From positions 124,001 to 188,000 of the forward strand of contig CAXXUG010000013.1 of assembly GCA_963664835.2 (NCBI GenBank): a DNA stretch of 64,000 nucleotides. Reading direction: 5' to 3'. A model generated the notes under the pieces. It saw nothing but the letters and a program-made list of their open reading frames with translations. It ran no database searches and was not told the origin of the DNA. Shown one piece after another: positions 44,918 to 53,617 of this stretch. Position numbers and translations under genes: made by a program. How positions within the stretch are numbered: position 1 is the first letter of the stretch; the number at the start of each line of letters is the position of its first letter. This DNA comes from G963664835 sp963664835. Its GTDB lineage: Bacteria; Chloroflexota; UBA6077; FW602-bin22; JBCLEL01.

Positions 44918-46390
44918 TTGCTTGACAGTTCATTGACACGTGGGTTCAGCCGCCGGACGTTTCTGGTCGGTCTGGGCGCGACTGCTGCTCTACCAATCAT
45001 AGCAGCGTGTCAGCCTGAGGTAATCGAGAAGACGGTGGAAGTGCCGGTCGTAGTCAAAGAAACCGTCGTTGTTCAAGAAGTCGTTGAGAAGGAAGTCGTA
45101 GTCGAGAAGGCCGTCGAGGTCGAGAAGGAAGTCGTAGTCGAGAAGGAAGTCGTAGTCGAGGTCGAGGTCGAGAAAGAGGTCACTGTGATGGCCGGGCCTA
45201 TGAAGGCCGCGGAACCGATCACCCTTCGGCACCACACGGCCATTTCGGTGATGAAGCCCCAGATCGAGCTCTATACCTTGATCGACAATAATGTCACGAT
45301 CAACTTCGAGCAGGTTCCCTGGGGACAACACGCTGACAAGTGGCTGATCGACGTCGCCGCCGGCACCGCCGCCGACTACGTTACGATTGGTAGCCCATGG
45401 TGGCCGCCGATAAAGACAAAGCAAGTCACATATGCTATCGACGATCACCTGAAGGCTAGTGGTCTCGAGAACGAGAGATTCAGCGCAGACCCGCAACGGT
45501 TTATGGGACACAACGGTAAGTTGTGGGGCCTGCCATTCGCACCCACAAACCCGCGTACGCTCATCTACAACATCGGCCTGTACGAGAATGCCGGCGTAGA
45601 TCTTCCAACGATCGACTGGACTTGGGACGACCTGACCGCCGCACTGAAAGCGCTTCACAACCCGCCCGATGTCTACGGCATGCCCACCTTGAAGAACCCG
45701 TGGACGCCGCAAGAGATGATCTGGCAGAAGGGCGGAGCGCTGTTCAACGAAGACCAGACAAAGTGCTTGCTCGACTCTCCAGAGGCTGCCGCAGCGATAC
45801 AGCAGGCGGTAGACTGGACGGTCAAGGACAAGGTCGCGATGGCGCCCGGCCAGGAAAAGGTCCTGGGTGACAACATATTTGGCAGCAACAAACTCTCCAA
45901 TATGGTTAGCTCAGGTCTCGACTGGGATGCTCTGTCGAAGCGCTGGACGAAGAACTTCGAGTTCGAAGCGTGGTCGACTGGTTTCCCGATTGCTCCCGAT
46001 GCCGTAGAGCGCATCTACAGCAGCGAGGTGCACGTCCGAGCCCTTTACGGGCAAACCAAGTACCCTGACGACGCGTTCAACTACATGCAGTGGATGCTCA
46101 GCGACCCTGCGGCACTGACAATCCAGTTCGTCGATATCGGTATCCCCGTCGGTTACGACCAGAAGAGGATGCTGGCAGGTCTGGAGGACGAAAAGCAGAA
46201 GGCGTTCTTCACTAACCTCTTCGACAACGTCCTGCCCCACTGCGCTCCCGACATCTGGGGTCCGCAGACCAGCGAGATTCAGAAAGCCTTCTTCGCCGAG
46301 TATGACTTCGCCATGCTTGAGAAGAAGACCGTCGAGGAGGCATTGAAAGACGCAACGGTTGCAATCGATGCCATTCTGGCTGACTCCTAA
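44918..46390 (+). CDS. ABC sugar-type solute-binding lipoprotein with Tat signal and VEKEV linker
   Basis: A 490-residue lipoprotein from TTG 44918 with AAGGAG upstream. It starts with a Tat motif and lipobox (SRRTFLVGLGATAALPIIAAC), then about 50 residues of Val-Glu-Lys repeats (encoded by GAGAAGGAAGTCGTAGTC units), a linker style common in Chloroflexota binding proteins. The mature domain (from about residue 95) is a family-1 solute-binding fold, with AADYVTIGSPWWPP, LWGLPFAPTNPRTLIYN and WTWDDLTAALKAL. No permease or ATPase gene is nearby, so the transporter must be elsewhere. A strong terminator follows. Confidence 0.9.
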   Translation: MLDSSLTRGFSRRTFLVGLGATAALPIIAACQPEVIEKTVEVPVVVKETVVVQEVVEKEVVVEKAVEVEKEVVVEKEVVVEVEVEKEVTVMAGPMKAAEPITLRHHTAISVMKPQIELYTLIDNNVTINFEQVPWGQHADKWLIDVAAGTAADYVTIGSPWWPPIKTKQVTYAIDDHLKASGLENERFSADPQRFMGHNGKLWGLPFAPTNPRTLIYNIGLYENAGVDLPTIDWTWDDLTAALKALHNPPDVYGMPTLKNPWTPQEMIWQKGGALFNEDQTKCLLDSPEAAAAIQQAVDWTVKDKVAMAPGQEKVLGDNIFGSNKLSNMVSSGLDWDALSKRWTKNFEFEAWSTGFPIAPDAVERIYSSEVHVRALYGQTKYPDDAFNYMQWMLSDPAALTIQFVDIGIPVGYDQKRMLAGLEDEKQKAFFTNLFDNVLPHCAPDIWGPQTSEIQKAFFAEYDFAMLEKKTVEEALKDATVAIDAILADS

Positions 46391-46427
46391 TCACTGACTT
46401 AGAGTTAGCCTAGTCTCGCAATGATGA

Positions 46428-46468
46428 GTGGCGACCATCGGGTTAGTCCTGATGGTCGCCACTTTTTT
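46428..46468 (+). terminator. Rho-independent terminator after the solute-binding protein gene
   Basis: A perfect 12-base stem GTGGCGACCATC/GATGGTCGCCAC with an 11-base loop is followed by TTTTTT. It lies 38 bases after the stop codon and before the ATG of the next gene, so that gene needs its own promoter or readthrough. Confidence 0.9.
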
Positions 46469-46517
46469 GATCGATCAATCAACACACAGATTTGCAATCC
46501 GAAAGGATGAGTTGTCG

Positions 46518-47741
46518 ATGAAGGTAGATCGTCAGCAGTGGCTCGAAGAAGGCTACTTGATCTTGAGGAATGTAATTCCTCCCTCAGAGCTCGACAGGAT
46601 GCGCGCCGGCGTCGAAACATTGGTCAGCCGCCAACGAGCGATTTGGGCCCGTGACCGCAAGCCGGACGAGCCTGCCGGCGGCCACTGGGACACGGCTGCC
46701 CAACCCCGTGTCATCCTGAACCAAGTAGTCGACGCTGAAACCGCATACGTGATCGACTTCTTTACCGGCGAGAATACTCTGGGAGTAGCCCAGCAACTCA
46801 CCAAAGGGCCCCAAGTAGCCCCAATTGTGATGTGGGTTATGTGCAGCCCTGAGCGCGACCACGGGCCGGCAGATTGGCACAGGGACCTGGGTCCGCACAA
46901 GGAACCTCCACTTCGTGGCCTGCAAGCCGACTTTCTCGAAAACGGACCCGCCCTCGTCCAGTGGAACGTGCCTCTATACGATGACGACGTGCTTTGGGTC
47001 GTTCCGCGAAGTCATCGTCGCATCAATACGGACCAAGAGGACCGCGAGCTTCTGGCGAACAGTCGGGCCCCGCTTTCCTCCGGCATGCCGGTGCGCCTTC
47101 GAGCCGGCGACGGCGTCGTGTACATCAATGCGCTTCTCCACTGGGGAAGCAACTACAGCGCCAAGATGCGCCGGACGCTCCATTTCGGGGCGCGTGCGTT
47201 CGGTGGACCAAACTATCCGTACGTGTTCGATCGATATTGGGAACCAGACTTCACCGACGCTCTGCCAGATCGATATCAGGAAGAGTTTCTCGGGTACGCC
47301 AAGCTCTGGACCCAGGAGTGGGACACTATCGAGTCGTTATTTAGGGCGATGATCTACCGCGACGCGAACAGTTTCTATTCTCTTGTCGGCCGACTTCACC
47401 CCGGGAAGAACCATCGCGTGGTGTTTCTGACGATGATGTCCAAAGTAGCCCAGCGCGTTCGTGCGCTCAAGGCTGCCGAGGGAGCGGTGGACTCCGAGGC
47501 CAAAGCCGCCGCTGCCGCCCTCACGGCGGGAGTGACTCGCACAATGTATCAGAACCTTTCCGCCCGGTTCACTGCGGACGAAGTCGAAACGCTCTGGCAG
47601 CGGTTCGTTCCGCTCGACTCGAGACTACAATCTGATGAAGATCAGTTTGTCCCCGGCTTCCAATCGGGGCCGACAAAATACAATTTTTATGACATGCCGG
47701 CCAACTTCGGAGTCGAAGACTTGATCAAGAGTTGGGCCTAG
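46518..47741 (+). CDS. Phytanoyl-CoA dioxygenase (PhyH) family protein 2
   Basis: A 407-residue protein from an ATG at 46518 (the frame reaches back into the terminator). Iron ligands His121 and Asp123 lie in PADWHRDLGPHKEP and His208 in YINALLHWGSNYSAKMRRTLHFG, with a nearby Arg for 2-oxoglutarate. At about 407 residues it is longer than the other two PhyH proteins in the window, with an extended C-terminal helical region (KAAEGAVDSEAKAAAAALTAG). Neighbours are the binding protein and two GH127-like genes in the same direction, suggesting a role in handling a sugar-derived metabolite. Confidence 0.87.
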   Translation: MKVDRQQWLEEGYLILRNVIPPSELDRMRAGVETLVSRQRAIWARDRKPDEPAGGHWDTAAQPRVILNQVVDAETAYVIDFFTGENTLGVAQQLTKGPQVAPIVMWVMCSPERDHGPADWHRDLGPHKEPPLRGLQADFLENGPALVQWNVPLYDDDVLWVVPRSHRRINTDQEDRELLANSRAPLSSGMPVRLRAGDGVVYINALLHWGSNYSAKMRRTLHFGARAFGGPNYPYVFDRYWEPDFTDALPDRYQEEFLGYAKLWTQEWDTIESLFRAMIYRDANSFYSLVGRLHPGKNHRVVFLTMMSKVAQRVRALKAAEGAVDSEAKAAAAALTAGVTRTMYQNLSARFTADEVETLWQRFVPLDSRLQSDEDQFVPGFQSGPTKYNFYDMPANFGVEDLIKSWA

Positions 47742-47897
47742 TCTTCCAAAGATCCCACCTTCGCCCGATCGCGAACCTGGATTCGATCATTCTAGGACCT
47801 GCGCGCGTCAACAGTGTTGTCGCTTCACGAGGATTCCTATCCTAACTGAGTCTGGCCCGCCAAAAGCGCATCAAACAACGCTAGGAGAACTAGAGTC

Positions 47898-49772
47898 ATG
47901 AGCGAATCGGCCGCTGGATACCCGCCACCTCACTTCAACGAATACCGCATTGCTGGCGACAGCTATGAGGCAAGAGTCCCGGATACACTCGACCTAGCGG
48001 ATCGGGCGGCGGCGGCAATCCACGGCATAGGCGGCGCTCTCGATACCGACATGGACCACCAGATGTGGTTTCGGATTCGCTACGCCTCCAAGACTCCATT
48101 TATGCAGCACCACGGCGCGGATCCTACCTGTGACGCCCTACTCTCGCCGACGCTGCCCATGCTGAGGACGATGAGTGGTAGTACTGAGCGGATGGACGAA
48201 GAAGTCGGCCTGATGCGACATTTGTTGCGCGACACCTCTCCGGACGACGGCCTCTACTACAACGTTTACCAACCCGGGCGGCATTGGCACTCCAACTACG
48301 GCACGGAAGGCAAACCGTTGGTCACCGAGGATTTTGCAGTTACCGTAGCAAACGCGTTCTTCCTCCACGCATTGCTGCTCTGGAGAACCATCGACGGCAA
48401 CCCCGCCTGGGACAAGCGAATCAGCGCAATGGTCGACGGGCTTATATCAATCGCGGAATACCGCGACGACTACGCCTATTACCCAGACGGAGGCTTTAGC
48501 GAGGTTTGCGGCTATCCCCGTTCTGGATGGCTGCACACCGACGAACCAGTTTCCGATTATGACAATGCCGAGGGCTCCGTTACGAGCTACTACGGCGACA
48601 TCATCAGAGTGCTTCCCGCCTGGTACCTTGAAAGCGGAGACGAACGGGCACTCGACCTTGCAGGCAAATTGACCAGATTCTGCATGAAACCTCAATTTTG
48701 GGGCGGCAATCCAGAGCCGGTCATGGTCGCGGGAAACGAGCTAGGGCATTTCAACTTCCACACTCATAATCGCATGCTGACCCTAGCTTCTATGTTGGAG
48801 TACGGGCGCATCGCCAACGACGACCGCGTATTGGAGTTCGTACAGCGGGGTTACGAGTTTGGGCTGACTTTGGGGATCGCCAAATTGGGGTGGATAACCA
48901 CGCCCTTCTGGGGCGGTACCCTTGAAGGACTGAATGAGGCATGCACTCTTCAGGATCTGGTGCGCCTTGGCATCAGACTAACCGATGCCGGCGTCGGCGA
49001 TTACTGGGACACCGTCGATTCGATTGTCCGGAATCACCTGGCCGAGCAGCAACTCGTGCGTCGCGACACCCTCGAGAGGGTATCGGCAGCAAGCGAGGAG
49101 CACATCCTTGATCCGATTTCCGAATCGAACGACCGGGTCATTGACCGTACTTTGGGACTCTTCGGCTCCTGTGCGGGTCCAGCCGGCATCCCAAAACCAT
49201 GGGTAATGCAGTGCTGCTCCGGCAACGCTCCACAAGCTCTCTATTACGCCTGGGAAGCCGCTGTCAGACACGATTCCGGAACCACGACGATCAACCTGCA
49301 TCTCAACCGGGCATCAAAGTGGGTGGACGTTAGCAGCTATCTCCCGCACCAAGGCAAGATCGTGATAGATGTGAAGGACTCCAACAGGGTGGCGGTCCGT
49401 GTCGCTTCCTGGATGCCGGCGCGCCAGCTACAAACTAGGGTCAATCAAGCCGCGCGAGATGGTGTTCGCGTAGGGAACTATCTCATATTTGACGGGGTGA
49501 AACCCGGTGACACCATCGAGTTAGACTTCCCGATAAAGGAGTCAACGGCGACGTACACTGCAAACGCGCATAGACCTGGTTCCAATCGTAGTCACGGTCG
49601 AGAGACGAAGTATAAGCTCACGTTCCGAGGCAGCACCGTCGTAGACATCTCGCCTAAAGACACGAGTCCGACTTCGTACCAGTTCTATGAACGCCAACAC
49701 CTCCGGACGGAAGCTTCACCTATGAAAACTAAGAGCCGGTTTGTTCCGGCCCAGCCGCTATTGAACTGGTAG
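47898..49772 (+). CDS. GH127-like (alpha/alpha)6 glycosidase family protein, copy 1
   Basis: A 624-residue protein resembling beta-L-arabinofuranosidase-type GH127/DUF1680 enzymes in plan: an alpha-helical barrel and a C-terminal beta domain ending in a sequence that pairs with a VASWMPARQLQTRVNQ strand and a FDGVKPGDTIELDFPI loop. The zinc-site pattern of GH127 (Glu-x-Cys, then two adjacent Cys, one being the nucleophile) is present as Glu347-Ala-Cys349 and Cys439-Cys440 in VMQCCSGN. ATG 47898 follows AGGAG. Identity to known enzymes looks low, so substrate is open. The next gene is a paralogue. Confidence 0.65.
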   Translation: MSESAAGYPPPHFNEYRIAGDSYEARVPDTLDLADRAAAAIHGIGGALDTDMDHQMWFRIRYASKTPFMQHHGADPTCDALLSPTLPMLRTMSGSTERMDEEVGLMRHLLRDTSPDDGLYYNVYQPGRHWHSNYGTEGKPLVTEDFAVTVANAFFLHALLLWRTIDGNPAWDKRISAMVDGLISIAEYRDDYAYYPDGGFSEVCGYPRSGWLHTDEPVSDYDNAEGSVTSYYGDIIRVLPAWYLESGDERALDLAGKLTRFCMKPQFWGGNPEPVMVAGNELGHFNFHTHNRMLTLASMLEYGRIANDDRVLEFVQRGYEFGLTLGIAKLGWITTPFWGGTLEGLNEACTLQDLVRLGIRLTDAGVGDYWDTVDSIVRNHLAEQQLVRRDTLERVSAASEEHILDPISESNDRVIDRTLGLFGSCAGPAGIPKPWVMQCCSGNAPQALYYAWEAAVRHDSGTTTINLHLNRASKWVDVSSYLPHQGKIVIDVKDSNRVAVRVASWMPARQLQTRVNQAARDGVRVGNYLIFDGVKPGDTIELDFPIKESTATYTANAHRPGSNRSHGRETKYKLTFRGSTVVDISPKDTSPTSYQFYERQHLRTEASPMKTKSRFVPAQPLLNW

Positions 49773-49968
49773 GATTCACGCGGAGAGTCACCAAGTTAAG
49801 CCTATGCAAGCTCGAGAAGACGACTTTCGACTCTCACACCAATTGGTCGTGTACCGCGTGAATCCCTACCATGCAGTCCGGGTCTTGCCGGCATTGCCCC
49901 GTCTTCCCAGTTCAATACTCTTCGACTAGACGGCACCACTCTCCGAATCACTGAAACGGAGGTTCCAA

Positions 49969-51843
49969 GTGAGCGGCGGTATACAGAGCCAGGTAGATGG
50001 CACGCGATATCAGGCAATGGTTCCGGACACCCTCGACTTGGTCGATCGCGCCGAGTTGGCGCTCAACGGCATGGGAGGCTCGTTAGACCCTGCTTGCGGC
50101 TACGAGCAATACTTCTGGGTCCGGTACCGTTGGCAACCGCCTTATATGCTTCACGCCGCTTTTGGTACCACTATCGACCCGGAGTTCGGCGAGTCCTTCG
50201 CGATGATGAGGACAATGTCCGGCAGCGATCTAAGCCTCGAAGAAGAGCAAGGTCTAGCGCAGACTCTTATCGGACGCCTGTCGCCCGATGACGGTCTCTA
50301 CTATGCCCTCGCTAGTGAGCAGCGCCCCTGGCACTCGATCGGCCACGAAGGATACGACAACGTCCAGGAGGACTTCTCAAACCTGGCCGCGGACGGTCTG
50401 ATGATGCGCACCCTGCTGACCTGGAAGGAGCGGGACGGAGATTCCCGCTGGGACGATTCGATCGCGCGCATGGCCAAAGGGCTGAACGAGATCGCTGTTC
50501 ACAAGGACGACTACGCCTATTACCCCGACGGCGGGTTTGCCGAGTGCTTTTCCTTTCCTCGCTCCGGTTGGCGTTCCACTGCAGAGCCAATGACCGCGCA
50601 CGAGGGCGGTGAAGGAGACGCACCTTCCTACCAGTCAATCGCAATTCAGGGACTGGCCCGCTGGTACGCCGCCAGTGGAGACAAGACATCGCTCGAACTT
50701 GCCAGGAAGGTGACCAACTTCTGCATGATGCCCAAGTTTTGGGGCGGGAACCCGGAGCCGTTGGGCGTCGCCGGCAACGAGCAAGGGCATGTCGATTCTC
50801 ACCTTCACAATCGAGCCTGCACCCTGCGGGCAATTCTGGAGTACGCCAAGATCGCGAACGACGACCGCGCGGCCGAGTTTGTCCGTCGCGGCTATGAGTA
50901 CATGCGGACCCTCGCCATTCCAAGGTTGGGATTTGTAACCACCTGGCCCGGGACCGAATATGCCCAATTCTGCGAAGGATGCATGCTAGGAGACTGGGTG
51001 GCTCTAGGAATTCGCCTCAGTGACCTGGGTATCGGTGACTACTGGGACGATGTCGATCAATGTGTCAGAAACCACCTCGTAGAGGGCCAACTCTTGAGGG
51101 CGGACGAGCTGAAGAGGGTCTCTGAAGACGGTCCCGAACGTCCTGCCGGATCCAACTGGGAGTGGAAGAATCAATACGAGCGCGCCGACGTTCTGCCTGG
51201 CCAGGAAACCACCGAAAACGTCATTGAACGTACTCTAGGCATATACGCTGGCGCGACTGAAGTGACAAGTATCCCCGACACCTGGGTAATGCAGTGCTGC
51301 ACCGCCCACGCCACGCAAGGACTTTACTATGCTTGGGAGGGGACGGTCCGGTGCGCCGATGGGAGGAACGCGCAGATCAATCTGTTGTTGAACCGAGCGT
51401 CACCCTGGCTGGACATCGACAGCTACCTTCCATACGAAGGGAAAGTAACGGTCAAGAACAAGACCTGCGAGCGCGTCTCAGTCCGAATCCCGTCGTGGGT
51501 GGAGAGAACCCAAATTCGAGCGGACCTGAACGGGCAGCCCAGAGCTTCGTTCTGGGCCGGCAACTACATGATCTTCGATGGCCTGAAACCCACCGATACG
51601 CTGACACTTCAGTTCCCCGTGGTGGAACATACGGCCAAATACACGACGATGGCTCATGTCTGGCGGCGCGAGAAGACCTACAGCTGCACGTTCCGGGGCA
51701 ACACAGCGGTAGATATCACGCCACGCGATGAGTCGCCCGGCAGCTATCCCTTGTACCAGCGCGACCACCTCAAGAAAGCTCGGCCGGCTCCGATGAAGAC
51801 CGTCACGCGCTTCATACCGTCTCGTGCCATACTCGACTGGTAA
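49969..51843 (+). CDS. GH127-like (alpha/alpha)6 glycosidase family protein, copy 2
   Basis: The same length (624 residues) as its upstream neighbour and clearly paralogous: DDYAYYPDGGF, KFWGGNPEPLGVAGNE and GDYWDDVDQCVRNHLVEGQLL align with copy 1. The GH127-type ligands are again present (Glu336-Gly-Cys338 and Cys443-Cys444 in VMQCCTAH), and the C-terminal sheet VRIPSWVERTQIRADLNGQ is closer to GH127 than copy 1. GTG 49969 follows GGAGG by six bases. Two copies with different loops suggest related but different substrates. Confidence 0.65.
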   Translation: MSGGIQSQVDGTRYQAMVPDTLDLVDRAELALNGMGGSLDPACGYEQYFWVRYRWQPPYMLHAAFGTTIDPEFGESFAMMRTMSGSDLSLEEEQGLAQTLIGRLSPDDGLYYALASEQRPWHSIGHEGYDNVQEDFSNLAADGLMMRTLLTWKERDGDSRWDDSIARMAKGLNEIAVHKDDYAYYPDGGFAECFSFPRSGWRSTAEPMTAHEGGEGDAPSYQSIAIQGLARWYAASGDKTSLELARKVTNFCMMPKFWGGNPEPLGVAGNEQGHVDSHLHNRACTLRAILEYAKIANDDRAAEFVRRGYEYMRTLAIPRLGFVTTWPGTEYAQFCEGCMLGDWVALGIRLSDLGIGDYWDDVDQCVRNHLVEGQLLRADELKRVSEDGPERPAGSNWEWKNQYERADVLPGQETTENVIERTLGIYAGATEVTSIPDTWVMQCCTAHATQGLYYAWEGTVRCADGRNAQINLLLNRASPWLDIDSYLPYEGKVTVKNKTCERVSVRIPSWVERTQIRADLNGQPRASFWAGNYMIFDGLKPTDTLTLQFPVVEHTAKYTTMAHVWRREKTYSCTFRGNTAVDITPRDESPGSYPLYQRDHLKKARPAPMKTVTRFIPSRAILDW

Positions 51844-52035
51844 CCGAGCCTAACGCCAAGTCGCGGGAAACGCCTGGGAATTCTCGCTAAACGGATAAAA
51901 CCGCACGTTCGCCTGGTACAAATCCACTGTCAAATGGGGCACCGATTGGGGACGCCCGCGAGCACGCGCGTCGCTGTAAGGGTTTCTGTTCGCGTTTCGT
52001 CCTAAGCGGCCAGTTTGCTTGTTCGATTCTCAGGT

Positions 52036-52773
52036 TTACCGGCGCCCAGGCTTCCGCCAGAACTGCCCCAAGTCGTGGCGTGGCCGCCATCCGAGGACGC
52101 GTTTGGCTTTTTCATTCGAAAACTTGTGATGAGGAAGATCTGCAAACACGAAGAACGTTTCGCAACGTGAACTGAGGCTTTCAAGCTCTATATCGAGGGC
52201 GTGCGAGAAGGCCTCGGCCGCATCGCTCCATGCTACTGAAAACGGTTTCAGATCTTGGCCCCTCTCCGAGAGATCGTCGTGGTCCCTGAAGTGGTAGAAG
52301 AGTAGAGTTACAACGTGTACATCGTGATTCTCGGAGAATACTCTGCAGACCTCTTGGCCCAGGGACTTGGTGAGCGCGTAAATGTTGGTACCGGGTTGGG
52401 GCGGCATATCTGGGTTGAGTAGGAAGTCGAAGTCTTCGTAGGTAGGCCCGGCGATCACGAAATGAGGGCCAGTGTTGATTACTCTCCTTATTCCATGGCG
52501 TACGGCCGCAGCCATCACGTTGTAGCATCCATGCATATTCACATCGAAAGCAAGCTGTCGGTCGTAGCGTAACACCGAGCAGTTGATTATCGTGTCCATG
52601 TCCCTCGCCGCATCCGTAACCTGCTCCAACGATCGGACATCGACCTGTCGGTATTCGTGAGGGGTGTCGCACTCGGGTTCGACGTCGGTTAACCGCAGGT
52701 GGTGCCGGCCTTCCAAAGCTGTCACAACGTGAGGCCCCAGATGCCCGTTGGCGCCGATAATCAGTACTTTCAC
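52036..52773 (-). CDS. NAD-dependent epimerase/dehydratase family protein 1
   Basis: A 245-residue extended-SDR protein beginning MKVLIIGANGHLGPHVVTAL with the GxxGxxG nucleotide motif (GANGHLG) intact. NAD-binding Asp is in LTDVEPE; the active-site Tyr-x-x-x-Lys appears as IYALTKSLGQEV. It is shorter than usual sugar epimerases because the substrate domain is reduced. It follows a second such gene by nine bases, so they form an operon. Substrate unknown. Confidence 0.82.
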   Translation of the reverse strand: MKVLIIGANGHLGPHVVTALEGRHHLRLTDVEPECDTPHEYRQVDVRSLEQVTDAARDMDTIINCSVLRYDRQLAFDVNMHGCYNVMAAAVRHGIRRVINTGPHFVIAGPTYEDFDFLLNPDMPPQPGTNIYALTKSLGQEVCRVFSENHDVHVVTLLFYHFRDHDDLSERGQDLKPFSVAWSDAAEAFSHALDIELESLSSRCETFFVFADLPHHKFSNEKAKRVLGWRPRHDLGQFWRKPGRR

Positions 52774-52782
52774 GCTGTAGAC

Positions 52783-53466
52783 CTACCCTTGGTATTTGGG
52801 AGAGTAACCCAAAATATTCTCAGCGGCGGTTGTCAGAAACCTCGCCCCCTTTACTGGAGATTGGATGTGAAATAAGGCACCGGGCCGGCCTTGCGTCCCG
52901 GTGAATCCTGTGACCTCGGCGGTCAACGCGCAGTCGACGGCATGCACGGCGTCATCGATGTGCAATGCCAAATCACCTCCGGTTGCGCAGTCTACGGAGC
53001 CATCGAAGATCGGTCCCAATCGCAGGGAAGCCACCGTGATCCGGCCCTCTCGGGCGAACTCTCTACATACAAACTCGCCAAGATGAAAGCACAGGTCGGC
53101 TGGATCAGTGCTGGGTGTAGGCCTCCATTGCTCCGTCACCGCCAATTCTGGATCGTACCTGCTTACCTGTGACAGCGAACTAAGGTAGATGAAGCGCGGA
53201 ACGCCTTCCTCCACGGCGGCCTGCAAGAGGTTGTAGGTGCAGCGCGTATGGACATCAATTTGACCAATCGGGCCTGAATGAACAATTGCATCCACGCCCC
53301 TCACTAGGTCGTTAGTACCAGCGTGATGGTCCAAGTCGCTTCGTTCGAATGGAAGCGGCGTCGGAATTGCCTCAACATCGGTGAGCACAACTCGATGCCG
53401 CTTGCTGAGCGCCTCGCCGAGATAAGAGGGCAGTCTGGATCGGGCGTTCGTAACTAGTATTCGCAA
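52783..53466 (-). CDS. NAD-dependent epimerase/dehydratase-like protein 2
   Basis: A 227-residue protein related to the downstream gene, but its N-terminal motif reads LVTNARSRLPSYLGEAL, so the usual GxxGxxG is largely lost. The acidic VVLTDVEAIPTP strand and the IYLSSLSQV segment are kept, but the Tyr-x-x-x-Lys pair is not evident, so dehydrogenase activity is doubtful. It might be a structural partner of the intact enzyme. Confidence 0.7.
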   Translation of the reverse strand: MRILVTNARSRLPSYLGEALSKRHRVVLTDVEAIPTPLPFERSDLDHHAGTNDLVRGVDAIVHSGPIGQIDVHTRCTYNLLQAAVEEGVPRFIYLSSLSQVSRYDPELAVTEQWRPTPSTDPADLCFHLGEFVCREFAREGRITVASLRLGPIFDGSVDCATGGDLALHIDDAVHAVDCALTAEVTGFTGTQGRPGALFHIQSPVKGARFLTTAAENILGYSPKYQG

Positions 53467-53617
53467 CCTAGCCTACTCTTCACCTGGGCGTGTTCAACGA
53501 GACTCTGTCTATATGGCGGCGTCAGGCACATATCGATCGTTAATCCTGAATCCAGTCGATCTCCAACACGGCATCGCACGCTCTAGAGCCAACGCCAACG
53601 CACGCAGGTGCGCCTGT

